The notes below the pieces were generated by a model. That model searched no databases and was not told where the DNA came from. It was given only the letters and a program-made list of their open reading frames with translations. DNA of 64,000 nucleotides from CAYRLW01 sp964425215 (lineage in GTDB: Bacteria; Spirochaetota; Spirochaetia; Treponematales; Breznakiellaceae). The translations under genes and the position numbers were made by a program. Positions within the stretch are counted from its first letter, which is position 1, and each line of letters starts with the position of its first letter. Shown in pieces: positions 16,433 through 25,439 of the stretch. Location of the stretch: contig CAYRLW010000002.1 of the NCBI GenBank assembly GCA_964425215.1, positions 1 through 64,000 of the forward strand, given 5' to 3'.

Positions 16433-17569
16433 ATGCCATCCCAAATTCTCCATTTTTTATTTTCCGAGGATCTTCTCCATCGTTTGGGACCCCGTGTAGG
16501 GTTTGACTTTTCCCCGATTTTGGGGCCCGCAGTCGAACCTATGGTTGCTTTGGGTAGTCAAGGACCGGATCTGTTTTACCATAGTCAACACACAAGACCC
16601 GTGGCGATCGAATACGGAACCTTGATTCACCGAAGGGATTTTGGTCTTTTAGCTACAAAACTGCTTTCTTTAGCCTTGGACGAGGAGTCGGAAGAAGACC
16701 GGGGAACCAACGTATTCCGAAGCTGTTCGGCTATGGAGCGCCGGGGCCGTCGACTTCTCAGCGAACGGGGGCTGTACGCCCTGTCCTTCGCCACCCACGC
16801 GTTTTTGGATCGGGCCGCCCATCCGTATATAGTCAATCGGGCTGGATGGGTTTCCCCTGCCAAACCAGAAACGGAACGGTACGCCCGGTGCCACGCTTTT
16901 TTTGAACGGATAATCGACGTTCTGATGCTCCGGTACCTGCGGGGAAAGGGCCAGGATTCCTGGGACCAGGAGGCCCTGTTGGCCCGTCCGTGTCGCAAGG
17001 CTTCTGAAGACCTTGTTACCCTTATACAAAGCGCGCTGGTGGCCTCGTATCCAAAACGGGCGGGATCGGATCAGCGGCTTCGGCAGAGGATCCAAAACGC
17101 CTTTAAAGACGCGGAGGGCTTTTATAGAAATACGGACCCCCGTAAGACGGCCCTCAATCTCCGATTAAAGGACGAATGCGTCTATTTCCGGGACCATCAA
17201 GACCGATCTTCCGTGGCCCTTGTGTACCCCGAAGCCTTTCCCCTGGGTATCGATTACCTTAATTTATCCCGGTCCCCCTGGCGCCACCCCTGCGGGGAAG
17301 GGGTTTTTGATATTCGATCCTTTCCGGAGCTGTACCAAAGCGCCTTCGCCAACGCCTTAGGCTACTTTGAGGCCCTTCTAAACCATTATTTAAAAACAGG
17401 GAAGATTATGGACGAATCTCCCTTCTGGCTGGGCAACGGGAGTCTATCGATTCAGGATGTTTCGGGTCGTTCCTGCGCTCCCCTCTGGTCCGAGCCCCTA
17501 CCATTGGATCAAGTTTTAACCGACCAGTACCAGCGAAGACTGGCGTATATGAACCGTTGTGGATTATAG
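16433..17569 (+). CDS. Zinc-dependent phospholipase C family protein
   Basis: This 378-residue protein matches the zinc_dep_PLPC family. It starts with PSQILHF, then GSQGPDLFYH, then ATHAFLDRAAHPYI near residue 120, where His and Asp residues would bind zinc, and FERIIDVLML near residue 160. Family members are cytoplasmic or exported hydrolases of poorly known substrate; no signal peptide is seen here. The start at 16433 follows AAGGGGAAG. The gene diverges from osmC and is followed by the full inverted-repeat element. Hydrolysis of phospholipids is inferred from the family name only. Confidence 0.7.
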   Translation: MPSQILHFLFSEDLLHRLGPRVGFDFSPILGPAVEPMVALGSQGPDLFYHSQHTRPVAIEYGTLIHRRDFGLLATKLLSLALDEESEEDRGTNVFRSCSAMERRGRRLLSERGLYALSFATHAFLDRAAHPYIVNRAGWVSPAKPETERYARCHAFFERIIDVLMLRYLRGKGQDSWDQEALLARPCRKASEDLVTLIQSALVASYPKRAGSDQRLRQRIQNAFKDAEGFYRNTDPRKTALNLRLKDECVYFRDHQDRSSVALVYPEAFPLGIDYLNLSRSPWRHPCGEGVFDIRSFPELYQSAFANALGYFEALLNHYLKTGKIMDESPFWLGNGSLSIQDVSGRSCAPLWSEPLPLDQVLTDQYQRRLAYMNRCGL

Positions 17570-17602
17570 TTAGACTGTCAGTCCCTTGATATCTAGAAAA
17601 TA

Positions 17603-17757
17603 GAGGAAACTCTTTCAAAACTCAGAGAGTTTTGAAAGAGTTTCCTTAGATGGACATGCAGTATTTTTGCTATTTTTATCATATACATATTTAGATTGAT
17701 AATGCAAAAATACTGCAAGAGGTTCTTTTAAAAGTAATAGACTTTTGAAAGAACCTC
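17603..17757. repeat. Full composite inverted-repeat element, reverse orientation
   Basis: Read right to left it has palindrome A (17757-17719), the pair GCAGTATTTTTGC/GCAAAAATACTGC (17716-17704 and 17670-17658) around an AT-rich core, the linker ATGTCCATCTAAGG, and palindrome C (17645-17603). It matches the copy at 30054-30205 part by part. The chemoreceptor Shine-Dalgarno (AAAGGAG) begins 1 nt after its end. Confidence 0.8.
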
Positions 17758-17770
17758 AAAGGAGTGGAAT

Positions 17771-19849
17771 ATGAAGTTGCGATTAAAAATGACCATTTTG
17801 ACGGTGCTCCCTATGGCTATAGGTATGGCAATTCTGAGCGTGGTCATAGGCCTCTCCGTATCCCAATCCGTGAATCAGACTGTTCTGGGTCTCGTGGAGT
17901 TGAATACCGATAGCCGGGCCGCCGAAATCGGACGGTGGATCGAGGGGCACCTGCGGAATATCGCCCGGACAGCGAAATCGGAGGACATGATGAGCGCTGA
18001 CCCCCAGCGGATGCGGGCCTACATGCTAAGCCGTCAACGGAATCTGGTCCAAGACGTGGAGTATGAATACTACTGCGACCTGTCGGGCAACTATTTTACC
18101 TCCCTGGGGGCCACGGGCAATATTTCTGACCGGGATTATTTTAAAGCCATCATGGCGGGGGCGGATTATTTTGTTTCCGATGGGCTCGTTTCTAAGGCTA
18201 ACGGGAAAAACATGACCTTTATAGGGGTTCCGTTAAAAGATAAAAGCGGAAAACTTATGGGTCTGGTCGCTTCGGGGGTAACGTTAAACACCCTGTCCGA
18301 TATTGTGGCCCAAATTAAGTTTGGGCAAACCTACGCGGCTATTTTTGATAAAACCCTTCTGGCCATCGCCCACCCTAATAAGGACTATGTGATGAAATTG
18401 AATATTATGGACCCCCAAAAAATTGGGTACCGCAATTTAGAAAAAGCCATTCCTTCCATGAAGGGACAAAAAAAAGGAGCCCAGGAGTATTGGGACGATA
18501 AGGGGATTAAAAAAACCCTTGTGTTTTCACCGATCCCCGAATCGCAAGGGTGGATCATGACGATGATAGTCCCCTCGAACCAGTTGAGCGAGTCTACCAT
18601 ACACATCGTTCGACTCCTGATCGCCCTTTCACTGATAATTGTCCTTCTGCTGATCATCATTCTTTTAATTTCCGTAAGCCGGATCGTTCGTCCCATTCGA
18701 CTGCTTTCGGCTATCAATCTTCGGCTTTCCCAGGGTTATTTAAGCCTTACCGAGGAACTGCGGTCCGATTTTAAGTCCGCGTCCCAGGGAAAGGACGAGG
18801 TGGGCGAGGCTGTGCGATCCACTGGAACGTTGATGGAAAACCTGGTTTCCACCATCCAGACTATTTCCACATCCTCTTCGGAGGTGGAAAAGGGGTCCGA
18901 CGCCATCAACCGGACAAGCCAAAACTTGTCCAAGGGGTCCACCGAACAGGCCGCCAGCGCGGAGGAGGTTTCGGCGACGGTAGAAGAGATAAGTTCTACC
19001 ATACGGCAAAGCGCCGATAACGCCGCTACCACCGAGACTATAGCCCGCAGGGCCATGGCGGATGCGCAAGAGGGGGCCGATGCGGTTCTCCGATCCGTGG
19101 AAGCCATGAAAGCCATCGCCGCCAAAATAGGCATTATCGAAGAAATCGCGCGGCAAACGAATCTTTTGGCTTTAAACGCGGCCATAGAAGCCGCTCGTGC
19201 CGGGGAAGCGGGGAAGGGCTTTGCCGTGGTAGCCAGCGAGGTCCGAAAATTGGCCGAACGAAGCCAGAACGCGGCATCGGAGATCCTCTCCATTTCCTCG
19301 GAAAGCGTTCGAACCGTCGATGAGGCGGGGCGGAAAATAACGGGATTTTTACCGGACGTGCAAAAGACCGCCGAACTGGTCCAAGAAATCAGCGCCGCCT
19401 CCCGGGAACAGAGCTCGGGCATCGATCAAATCGTTTCGGCCATCGGCCAGTTGGATACGGTGATCCAACAAAACGCTGGATCGAGCGAAGAGCTGGCCAG
19501 CATGGCGGAAGAACTGTCCTCCCAATCCCAATCCCTGCGGAAGGCGGTGGAATTCTTTAAAATAGGCGGTACAGAGGATGCGGTGCACCCCGGGAAGGAT
19601 GGCCTAAAGCGGTCCACGGCTTCCAAGGGTAGGGTATCGGCGGTTCAAGAAGGGGCCCCGAACCGGCGACCACGGGACAGCGAAGCCGTACCGGGCAAGC
19701 CCGTTCCAAAAGAACCGATTCGCCGGGAATCGGTAAAAGAGGAGTCCCCCAAAGAAGGACCGGTACCAGAAAAAAAGACCCCATCGCCGGCCACCCGGGC
19801 TATAATACCCGCTCCCATGGCCGATGATGGGGACTTTGAGGAGTTTTAA
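17771..19849 (+). CDS. Methyl-accepting chemotaxis protein with Cache sensor
   Basis: The 692-residue inner-membrane chemoreceptor has TM1 at about residues 7-30, a periplasmic dCache-like sensor with FTSLGATGNISDRDYFKAIM, TM2 at about 277-303, a HAMP domain, and a cytoplasmic signalling domain. The conserved hairpin tip reads IARQTNLLALNAAIEAARAG, which binds CheA and CheW. After the coiled coil comes a 90-residue linker of Pro, Lys and Glu repeats and an acidic-aromatic C-terminus (DFEEF). This resembles the tethering pentapeptides that recruit CheR or CheB. The ligand is unknown. The start follows AAAGGAG by 6 nt. The 3' end overlaps gpmI by 4 nt. Confidence 0.93.
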   Translation: MKLRLKMTILTVLPMAIGMAILSVVIGLSVSQSVNQTVLGLVELNTDSRAAEIGRWIEGHLRNIARTAKSEDMMSADPQRMRAYMLSRQRNLVQDVEYEYYCDLSGNYFTSLGATGNISDRDYFKAIMAGADYFVSDGLVSKANGKNMTFIGVPLKDKSGKLMGLVASGVTLNTLSDIVAQIKFGQTYAAIFDKTLLAIAHPNKDYVMKLNIMDPQKIGYRNLEKAIPSMKGQKKGAQEYWDDKGIKKTLVFSPIPESQGWIMTMIVPSNQLSESTIHIVRLLIALSLIIVLLLIIILLISVSRIVRPIRLLSAINLRLSQGYLSLTEELRSDFKSASQGKDEVGEAVRSTGTLMENLVSTIQTISTSSSEVEKGSDAINRTSQNLSKGSTEQAASAEEVSATVEEISSTIRQSADNAATTETIARRAMADAQEGADAVLRSVEAMKAIAAKIGIIEEIARQTNLLALNAAIEAARAGEAGKGFAVVASEVRKLAERSQNAASEILSISSESVRTVDEAGRKITGFLPDVQKTAELVQEISAASREQSSGIDQIVSAIGQLDTVIQQNAGSSEELASMAEELSSQSQSLRKAVEFFKIGGTEDAVHPGKDGLKRSTASKGRVSAVQEGAPNRRPRDSEAVPGKPVPKEPIRRESVKEESPKEGPVPEKKTPSPATRAIIPAPMADDGDFEEF

Positions 19850-21519
19850 GATTTCATGGTAAGGAGGGACGGGTCATAATCCGAAGGGGGAACTAGACCG
19901 AGCAGTTCGATGCACGTGGCGGCCCAGGAGCTTATGCCCAGACCCTCCTTCAGAGCCCTATCCACGGGTTCGGCCACGTATTCTCCCCGGTAGTCGGGAT
20001 CGTAAATTACCGCAGGTACGGGGTTTAGGCTGTGGCTCGTCTTCGCCTTTGGAGATCCGTCGCTTTTATACACCACGGCGCCGGATTTTTTATCGTGTTC
20101 GAACATATCGTCCGAATTGCCGTGGTCCGCCGTCAGGACTAGGATGCCTCCGGCCTTTTCCACCACCTTGGCTAACCGACCCAGCTGGATATCCATGGCC
20201 TCCATTCCGCAGACCACCGCCTGGTACACCCCCGTATGGCCCACCATGTCGCCGTTGGGATAATTGAGGCGGATAAAATCGTATTTCCCGCTTTCGATGG
20301 CTTCCATCACGGCGTCCGTGATCTCCGCACATTTCATCCAGGGCCGTTGTTCAAAGGGAAGAACATCGCTTTTAATTTCCACGTAGGTTTCCAGCTTTTC
20401 ATCGAATTTACCCGTTCGGTTACCGTTAAAGAAATACGTTACGTGGCCGTATTTTTGGGTCTCCGAAATAGCGAGGGTACGGATACCGCTGGCGGCTAGG
20501 TATTCTCCCATGGTTCTATCGATCGCCGGAGGACTGACTAAATACCGGGCGGGCACGTGGAGATCCCCATCGTATTCCATCATACCGGCGTAACAAACCT
20601 TGGGTCGGCGTATACGGTCGAACTTATCAAAGGCATCCTGCTCAAAGGCCGCGCTAATTTCCAAAGCCCGGTCCCCACGGAAATTGAAATAGATCACCGA
20701 GTCTCCGTCGTTGATCGTTCCAATCGGTTTCCCCTGTTCCGCGATGACAAATTCCTTAAGATCCTGGTCGATAATACCGGGAATTTCTTTGCGGTAGGTT
20801 TCTACCGCCTCTCGAGTCGTGGCAAATTGCCGACCCTGACCCAAAACGTGGGTGTGCCACCCCCGTTCTACCATACCCCAATCGGCTCCGTACCGATCCA
20901 TGGTAATCCACATTCTTCCGCCCCCCGAGGCGATTCGAGCGTCAAAACCGCCATCGTTAAGACCCTTCAGGAAGGCTTCAAAGGGATCCACGTAGTCTAG
21001 GGCGCTGGTTTCTCCAACGTCTCGACCGTCAAAGAGCACGTGGACCCGGACCTTTTTAATACCCTCCGATTTGGCGTGGGTAATGAGCGCCTTCAGATGA
21101 TCCATGTGGCTATGGACATTTCCGTCGGAAAAGAGGCCGATAAGATGAAGGGTTCCGCCGGATTTCGTCACCTGTTCTACCACCTCTTTCCAGGCCTTCC
21201 CCTGAAACAGGGCCCCCGTTTCGATGGACTTTGAAACTAGGGCCGCCCCTTGGCTGAATACCCGTCCGCACCCGATGGCGTTATGGCCCACCTCGCTGTT
21301 TCCCATATCCTCGTCGGAGGGTAAGCCGACGGCGGTCCCGTGGGCCTTAAGCTTTGTATGGGGATTTTTAGCCGTAAGCGAATTGAGGGTATACATTTTA
21401 GAATCGGCCACCGCGTCGCCGTCCTTGTATTTTCCGTAACCGACCCCGTCCATAATAACCAAAACGAGGGGCCCCTTCCGGCCCTTCCACGAGGGATTTT
21501 TCTTTAGAGCTTCCACCAT
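19846..21519 (-). CDS. gpmI: 2,3-bisphosphoglycerate-independent phosphoglycerate mutase
   Basis: This glycolytic enzyme of 557 residues interconverts 3- and 2-phosphoglycerate using two Mn ions and a phosphoserine. It has the metal and nucleophile motifs of iPGM: VIMDGVGYG, MGNSEVGH with the catalytic Ser, and TADHGNSDDM. The phosphatase domain is split by the phosphotransferase insertion as in other iPGMs. The start at 21519 follows AAAGGAG by 7 nt; upstream in-frame codons to 21591 are rejected. It is transcribed alone, convergent with the chemoreceptor. Confidence 0.95.
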   Translation of the reverse strand: MVEALKKNPSWKGRKGPLVLVIMDGVGYGKYKDGDAVADSKMYTLNSLTAKNPHTKLKAHGTAVGLPSDEDMGNSEVGHNAIGCGRVFSQGAALVSKSIETGALFQGKAWKEVVEQVTKSGGTLHLIGLFSDGNVHSHMDHLKALITHAKSEGIKKVRVHVLFDGRDVGETSALDYVDPFEAFLKGLNDGGFDARIASGGGRMWITMDRYGADWGMVERGWHTHVLGQGRQFATTREAVETYRKEIPGIIDQDLKEFVIAEQGKPIGTINDGDSVIYFNFRGDRALEISAAFEQDAFDKFDRIRRPKVCYAGMMEYDGDLHVPARYLVSPPAIDRTMGEYLAASGIRTLAISETQKYGHVTYFFNGNRTGKFDEKLETYVEIKSDVLPFEQRPWMKCAEITDAVMEAIESGKYDFIRLNYPNGDMVGHTGVYQAVVCGMEAMDIQLGRLAKVVEKAGGILVLTADHGNSDDMFEHDKKSGAVVYKSDGSPKAKTSHSLNPVPAVIYDPDYRGEYVAEPVDRALKEGLGISSWAATCIELLGLVPPSDYDPSLLTMKS

Positions 21520-21623
21520 GGCTGACTCCTTTGTAAAAATAGAGTAATGAGCCCACTCTAAAAACCAATTATTTTTACAGTGGGTTAACATAATTCCTTA
21601 CAGAAATTACGTCTTTATCGTAA

Positions 21624-21709
21624 CAAATCCAAAAATTTAAATTTTTGGATTTGACTCATAATAAAAGCATTTTCAAAGGGTTCAAAGCAGGGAGTTTTTT
21701 GAAAATGCT
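21624..21709. repeat. 30-bp perfect palindrome and adjacent hairpin
   Basis: Positions 21624-21653 form a perfect palindrome (CAAATCCAAAAATTT then its reverse complement). Next to it AGCATTTTCAAA (21666-21677) pairs with TTTGAAAATGCT (21698-21709); the loop contains CAGGGAG, resembling palindrome C of the composite element. The 300-bp gap between gpmI and the PP2C gene holds these and nothing else that I can identify. Confidence 0.65.
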
Positions 21710-21821
21710 AGCCAAAAAACAAGAATACTTCTTGTTTATAACCCTAAACGCCCTGCATGGGAAGGGGTACAAGAAACGAGGAGTTGTGTACGACGATTCT
21801 TTAAAGATGAAATTCGGTTGT

Positions 21822-22991
21822 TTAGGTAAAACGAATATCCACCAAGGTTATATCATCGGCTAAGTGGGATTCGCCGATCCATTTATCGATTTCCCCACTC
21901 AGAATGTCGTTGACTTCCGAGCTGGGAACCTTATGAATATTCTGTAACAGTTCGGTAACCCGTTCGTCTCCGTAGCGTTCCCCAAAGGGGTCGGTCATAT
22001 CCGTAAGACCATCGGAATAAGCGGATAGGCGCAGGCCCTTTACGATCGGGATTATTTGGGGGCTGTCGTTGACCATCTTATCTTCCAAGCCCAGGGGGGG
22101 AAGGTTAGGCCGGGCTAATTTACAGGAAACTTTTCGATCTTCCTGGGGTACAAAGGCAAAAACGGGAGAAAAACCGCAATTGTGAATCTCCACGGTTTGG
22201 GTTTTAAAGTCGATATAGAAGAGGACGGCGGTTACGAAGACGTCTCCGGGGTTGACTTCCCGAACCATGGCGTTGATGAGTCCCGTGGTAAGCCGAGGGT
22301 CCCCCGAATAGGCAAAAAGACGGAGGGACGCGAAAAAGGAACCCAACGCGATGGTCGCCAGGGCCCCGGAAATATTTTTTCCCGCCACGTCGAAACAGGC
22401 CACCATGTATCGATCTTCCCCGATTTTGGCGGCTTTATAAAAATCTCCCCCTATTTCGTAGGCCATGCGGTTGTAAAAAACTAATTTAAACCGGCTATCC
22501 TCTGGTTGAGGCTTACCCAGGATATATTTTTGTATCTCCGAAGCCCGGTTCATATCCTGAGAACGGAGTTCGTTCATGTATTCCAATAATTGCCGCAGGT
22601 TTACGATTCCCAAATAACTTCGTCGATGTTGAATGATATACCATTGGGGATCATCGTTGTCCGATTCCTTAAGGCCCTGGGCAACGATTCTATCCACGTA
22701 ATCGGTGGCTTCTATGGTTTTTTTCGCGGGAATAATGTAGGCGTCCAGGTCTTTCTGCCAAAACCGTTTCCACGCCGATTCCATCAGTTCTTCCAAAACC
22801 TTTCGGGGAAGGACTCCTAAAACAGCCCCGTCCCGTTCTATGGGAAGCACTTCCAGTTCAGGCCGTTCCGAAAGGGTTTGCAATGCCCATCCCGCGTCGG
22901 AACCCGCGCTCAGGGGCTCCACGCAATCGGCGATGTACCCCACCTGAAGGGGTGTAAAAAGTCTCCCAATCTCTCTGGCTTTTGTGGCCAT
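21822..22991 (-). CDS. CBS-like domain plus SpoIIE-type PP2C phosphatase
   Basis: The 389-residue protein has an N-terminal region (1-155) that looks like a pair of CBS-type modules (LEVLPIERDGAVLGVLPRK and a second similar segment). It is followed by a PPM/SpoIIE serine phosphatase domain. Phosphatase metal motifs are present: GGDFY, FDVAGKNISGA, YSDGLTD and ADDITLVDI. Such proteins usually dephosphorylate anti-sigma-factor antagonists. No partner STAS or anti-sigma gene is seen here. No membrane segment. The start at 22991 follows GGAGGG by 5 nt. Confidence 0.82.
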   Translation of the reverse strand: MATKAREIGRLFTPLQVGYIADCVEPLSAGSDAGWALQTLSERPELEVLPIERDGAVLGVLPRKVLEELMESAWKRFWQKDLDAYIIPAKKTIEATDYVDRIVAQGLKESDNDDPQWYIIQHRRSYLGIVNLRQLLEYMNELRSQDMNRASEIQKYILGKPQPEDSRFKLVFYNRMAYEIGGDFYKAAKIGEDRYMVACFDVAGKNISGALATIALGSFFASLRLFAYSGDPRLTTGLINAMVREVNPGDVFVTAVLFYIDFKTQTVEIHNCGFSPVFAFVPQEDRKVSCKLARPNLPPLGLEDKMVNDSPQIIPIVKGLRLSAYSDGLTDMTDPFGERYGDERVTELLQNIHKVPSSEVNDILSGEIDKWIGESHLADDITLVDIRFT

Positions 22992-23116
22992 CCGACCCTC
23001 CGCTTACTAATTTAAAATACGATTTGTATAAAACCCACCAAACCTGACTTAGCACCCTATTATACCAGATTAATAGGGTGGGGACAATTTTTTTCTTTCA
23101 AAATTCCCTAAAAAAG

Positions 23117-23190
23117 TATAGAATGGCAAAATTACTGTATGTACATCTAAGGTAGCTTTTTCAAAACTCCCTGAGTTTTGAAAAAGCCTC
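23117..23190. repeat. Right half of the composite inverted-repeat element
   Basis: It contains a degenerate GCAAAATTACTGT (23126-23138), the shared linker ATGTACATCTAAGG and palindrome C (CTTTTTCAAAACTCC...TTGAAAAAG, to 23190). Palindrome A is absent. The Shine-Dalgarno of the next gene starts 4 nt after the element. Confidence 0.7.
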
Positions 23191-23206
23191 TATGGGGAGG
23201 TGTTTT

Positions 23207-24412
23207 TTGGCCATTTTTGATGACCTTAAAAGGAAATTGGTGACCACTGTTCAATCTTTCTCCCGCAAAGCTTCCGTGGTCGTCCGATCCTTAAAGCAGT
23301 CAAGGAGTCCCTTAACAGATCGGTTGTTAGCGGAGGCCCTTCGTCTGTCCGAGCTTCCCTCTCCTTCCAAAAACGAAGAACAACGGGTAGGTCATATTTT
23401 AGAGCGCCTTTCTTCTCTGGGTATAACCGGCTATGTGGATGAGGATGGAAACGTCCTTGCCCGGCTATTCTGTCCAGAAGCTTCCGATCCGTCTCCTCTT
23501 TTGTTGTTCAGCGATCTGGGCTCCCGGCGTTGGCACCCCATACTCAGTCTTGGATCCGTTGACGCCGATTCCGCCCGGGGTGCCGGTCTGGCGGATTCCC
23601 TGGGACCAGCGGCTCTGCTTTCCGTAGCCGAATCGATCCTTTCGGGGGCCCTGGCTTGTAGAAAAAATATTGTTTTGCTCTTTGGGGCCCGATCCTTTGA
23701 GGATACGGAAAATGGGGTATTCCAGAGAATCGGTGAAGACCCGAACCAACGGCCCTTTGCGGCTATAGGACTCCGGGGGCTTCCCCTAGGGGCCCTTATG
23801 ACGAAAACCCTGGGAACCTACCGGGTGGAAGTAAAAGTAAGGACCGACCTTTCGGATCCTAACATCATCGATGGCTCTATCCCCCCATCGGCGGTGGACG
23901 TGGTGGTTGCGGTGGCCCGAAAATTGGCGGGGGTTGTTTGGGATAGCGAAAGAACCACCCATTGCCGCATTCGGCGTATCGAGGCGGGGACCGGGTTTGG
24001 TCACGATCCGGTGGAGGGGGTCTTGGACATGGAACTTGAATCCTCCGAGGGTCCGCTTTTGGAAATGGCGATGAAAGCCGCCGTTGCTACGGCTCAAACC
24101 ACGGGGGAGGAGCTAAAGGCAAAAACCCAGGTTTCCGTGGTAGGACACGTACCCGTTGGAAATAGTAAAGAAAGCGAGGGCCTACGAGAATTGGTCATGG
24201 GTATCATGAAGGAGCAACGTATTAGGGTAATTGAAAAAACAGAAGCGGACAGCGCGGCTTTTCTTTCGGTACAAGGAATCCCGGCTCTTTCTATCGGCTT
24301 GGCCCAAGGCCGAGAGGGTTTGGAAATGGATGAGGTTATTATCGAGTCGATAGAGAGGGGGCGTACGTTGTTATTCTCCCTGGTGGAACGGCTTTCTTTG
24401 GGGAGTATATAA
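23207..24412 (+). CDS. M20/M42 peptidase-fold protein with lost metal ligands
   Basis: The 401-residue protein has the overall plan of M20 metallopeptidases: an N-terminal SELPSPSKNEEQRV segment, a central dimerisation domain near residues 190-300, and a C-terminal catalytic segment with DSAAFLSVQGIPALSIG. The usual first metal ligand HxD is replaced by FSDLGS, and the TxDEE region by FGARSFEDTENGV, while GAGLADSLG keeps one Asp. It is probably catalytically impaired or uses another chemistry. The start is TTG at 23207 with GGGGAGG 6 nt upstream. Its stop overlaps the GpgS start by 1 nt (TAATG), so the two proteins are made together. Confidence 0.6.
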   Translation: MAIFDDLKRKLVTTVQSFSRKASVVVRSLKQSRSPLTDRLLAEALRLSELPSPSKNEEQRVGHILERLSSLGITGYVDEDGNVLARLFCPEASDPSPLLLFSDLGSRRWHPILSLGSVDADSARGAGLADSLGPAALLSVAESILSGALACRKNIVLLFGARSFEDTENGVFQRIGEDPNQRPFAAIGLRGLPLGALMTKTLGTYRVEVKVRTDLSDPNIIDGSIPPSAVDVVVAVARKLAGVVWDSERTTHCRIRRIEAGTGFGHDPVEGVLDMELESSEGPLLEMAMKAAVATAQTTGEELKAKTQVSVVGHVPVGNSKESEGLRELVMGIMKEQRIRVIEKTEADSAAFLSVQGIPALSIGLAQGREGLEMDEVIIESIERGRTLLFSLVERLSLGSI

Positions 24413-25386
24413 TGTCGGAATCGCGGAATTCGCTTTTACAACGGACCTGGCACCATTCTCGATTTTCCGATATAGGCCGTTTAGTGGATTTAAAAATGAA
24501 AAAGGGTCTTACCATTTCTTTGGCTTTTCCTACCCTTAACGAAGAAGCGACCATCGGAAAGGAAATACTTATTATCCGAACGGAGTTGATGGAACGGTAT
24601 CCCCTGCTCGACGAAATTGTGGTTATCGACTCTTCGTCCCAAGATAATACCCGCCGAGTAGCCGAACGCTTTGGCGCGAAGGTTTATGAATCTAAGGATA
24701 TTCTTCCCACCCAGGGTACCTATAGAGGGAAGGGAGAAAACCTTTGGAAAAGTCTTTATGCTCTCCGGGGGGATATTATCGTTTGGGTAGACGCGGATAT
24801 TTCCAACATCGCCCCTAAATTTGTGTACGCCCTGGTGGGTCCCCTTTTAGAAAATGATTCCGTGGGCTATGTCAAGGCGTTTTACGAACGGCCTATCCGC
24901 TCTAGCGGAGGAATTGCCACCTCCGGCGGGGGTCGGGTTACGGAAATTCTGGTCCGCCCCCTTTTTTCTCTCTTTTATCCCGAACTTGCCCGGCTTATTC
25001 AACCCCTTTCGGGGGAATACGCGGGAAGAAGGGCCCTTTTGGAACAGCTTCCCTTTTCGGTGGGTTATGGGGTGGAACTGGGCCATCTGGTGGACATTTA
25101 TCATACCGTTGGGATAGAAGCCCTTGCCCAGGTCGATTTAGACGTGCGAATCCATCGCAATCAAAGCACCGAAGCCCTAGGGCGTATGGCCTACGGGATT
25201 ATAAATACCTTTTTTGACAGGGCTCGACGGTACGGGGATATGGAAATGGTAAAGGCCCTGGGAGACCGGCATATAGCTCTCCGGGTAGAGGGGGATTTCC
25301 ACTCCACGGTGGAAACGGAAATTTCCTCTATCGAGCGGCCTCCCATGGTGGAGATTCCCGAATATAGACAGAAATTTGGGAAGTAG
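24412..25386 (+). CDS. gpgS: Glucosyl-3-phosphoglycerate synthase-like glycosyltransferase (GT81/GT2 fold)
   Basis: This 324-residue nucleotide-sugar transferase shows FPTLNEEATIG, VVIDSSSQDNT and the metal-binding DAD motif in WVDADI, then GGGRVTEI, LSGEYAGRR and GYGVELGHLVD. These are typical of GpgS, which joins glucose from a nucleotide sugar to 3-phosphoglycerate, giving the precursor of the solute glucosylglycerate. No GpgP phosphatase is adjacent; a HAD phosphatase lies 18 kb away. The 1-nt overlap with the M20-like gene suggests a shared task, possibly handling of the same glycerate compound. The first 25 residues are extra relative to the catalytic core. Confidence 0.75.
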   Translation: MSESRNSLLQRTWHHSRFSDIGRLVDLKMKKGLTISLAFPTLNEEATIGKEILIIRTELMERYPLLDEIVVIDSSSQDNTRRVAERFGAKVYESKDILPTQGTYRGKGENLWKSLYALRGDIIVWVDADISNIAPKFVYALVGPLLENDSVGYVKAFYERPIRSSGGIATSGGGRVTEILVRPLFSLFYPELARLIQPLSGEYAGRRALLEQLPFSVGYGVELGHLVDIYHTVGIEALAQVDLDVRIHRNQSTEALGRMAYGIINTFFDRARRYGDMEMVKALGDRHIALRVEGDFHSTVETEISSIERPPMVEIPEYRQKFGK

Positions 25387-25439
25387 GAAAAGTCGTTCAC
25401 CGCTCTACGATCCCGAATTCCCATCCGTTCGGGGTCTCC

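Noticed and set aside
18736..19422. Long minus-strand frame of 228 codons
   Set aside because: It lies wholly inside the chemoreceptor signalling domain on the opposite strand, is Ala/Ser-rich by frame mirroring and has no ribosome site.
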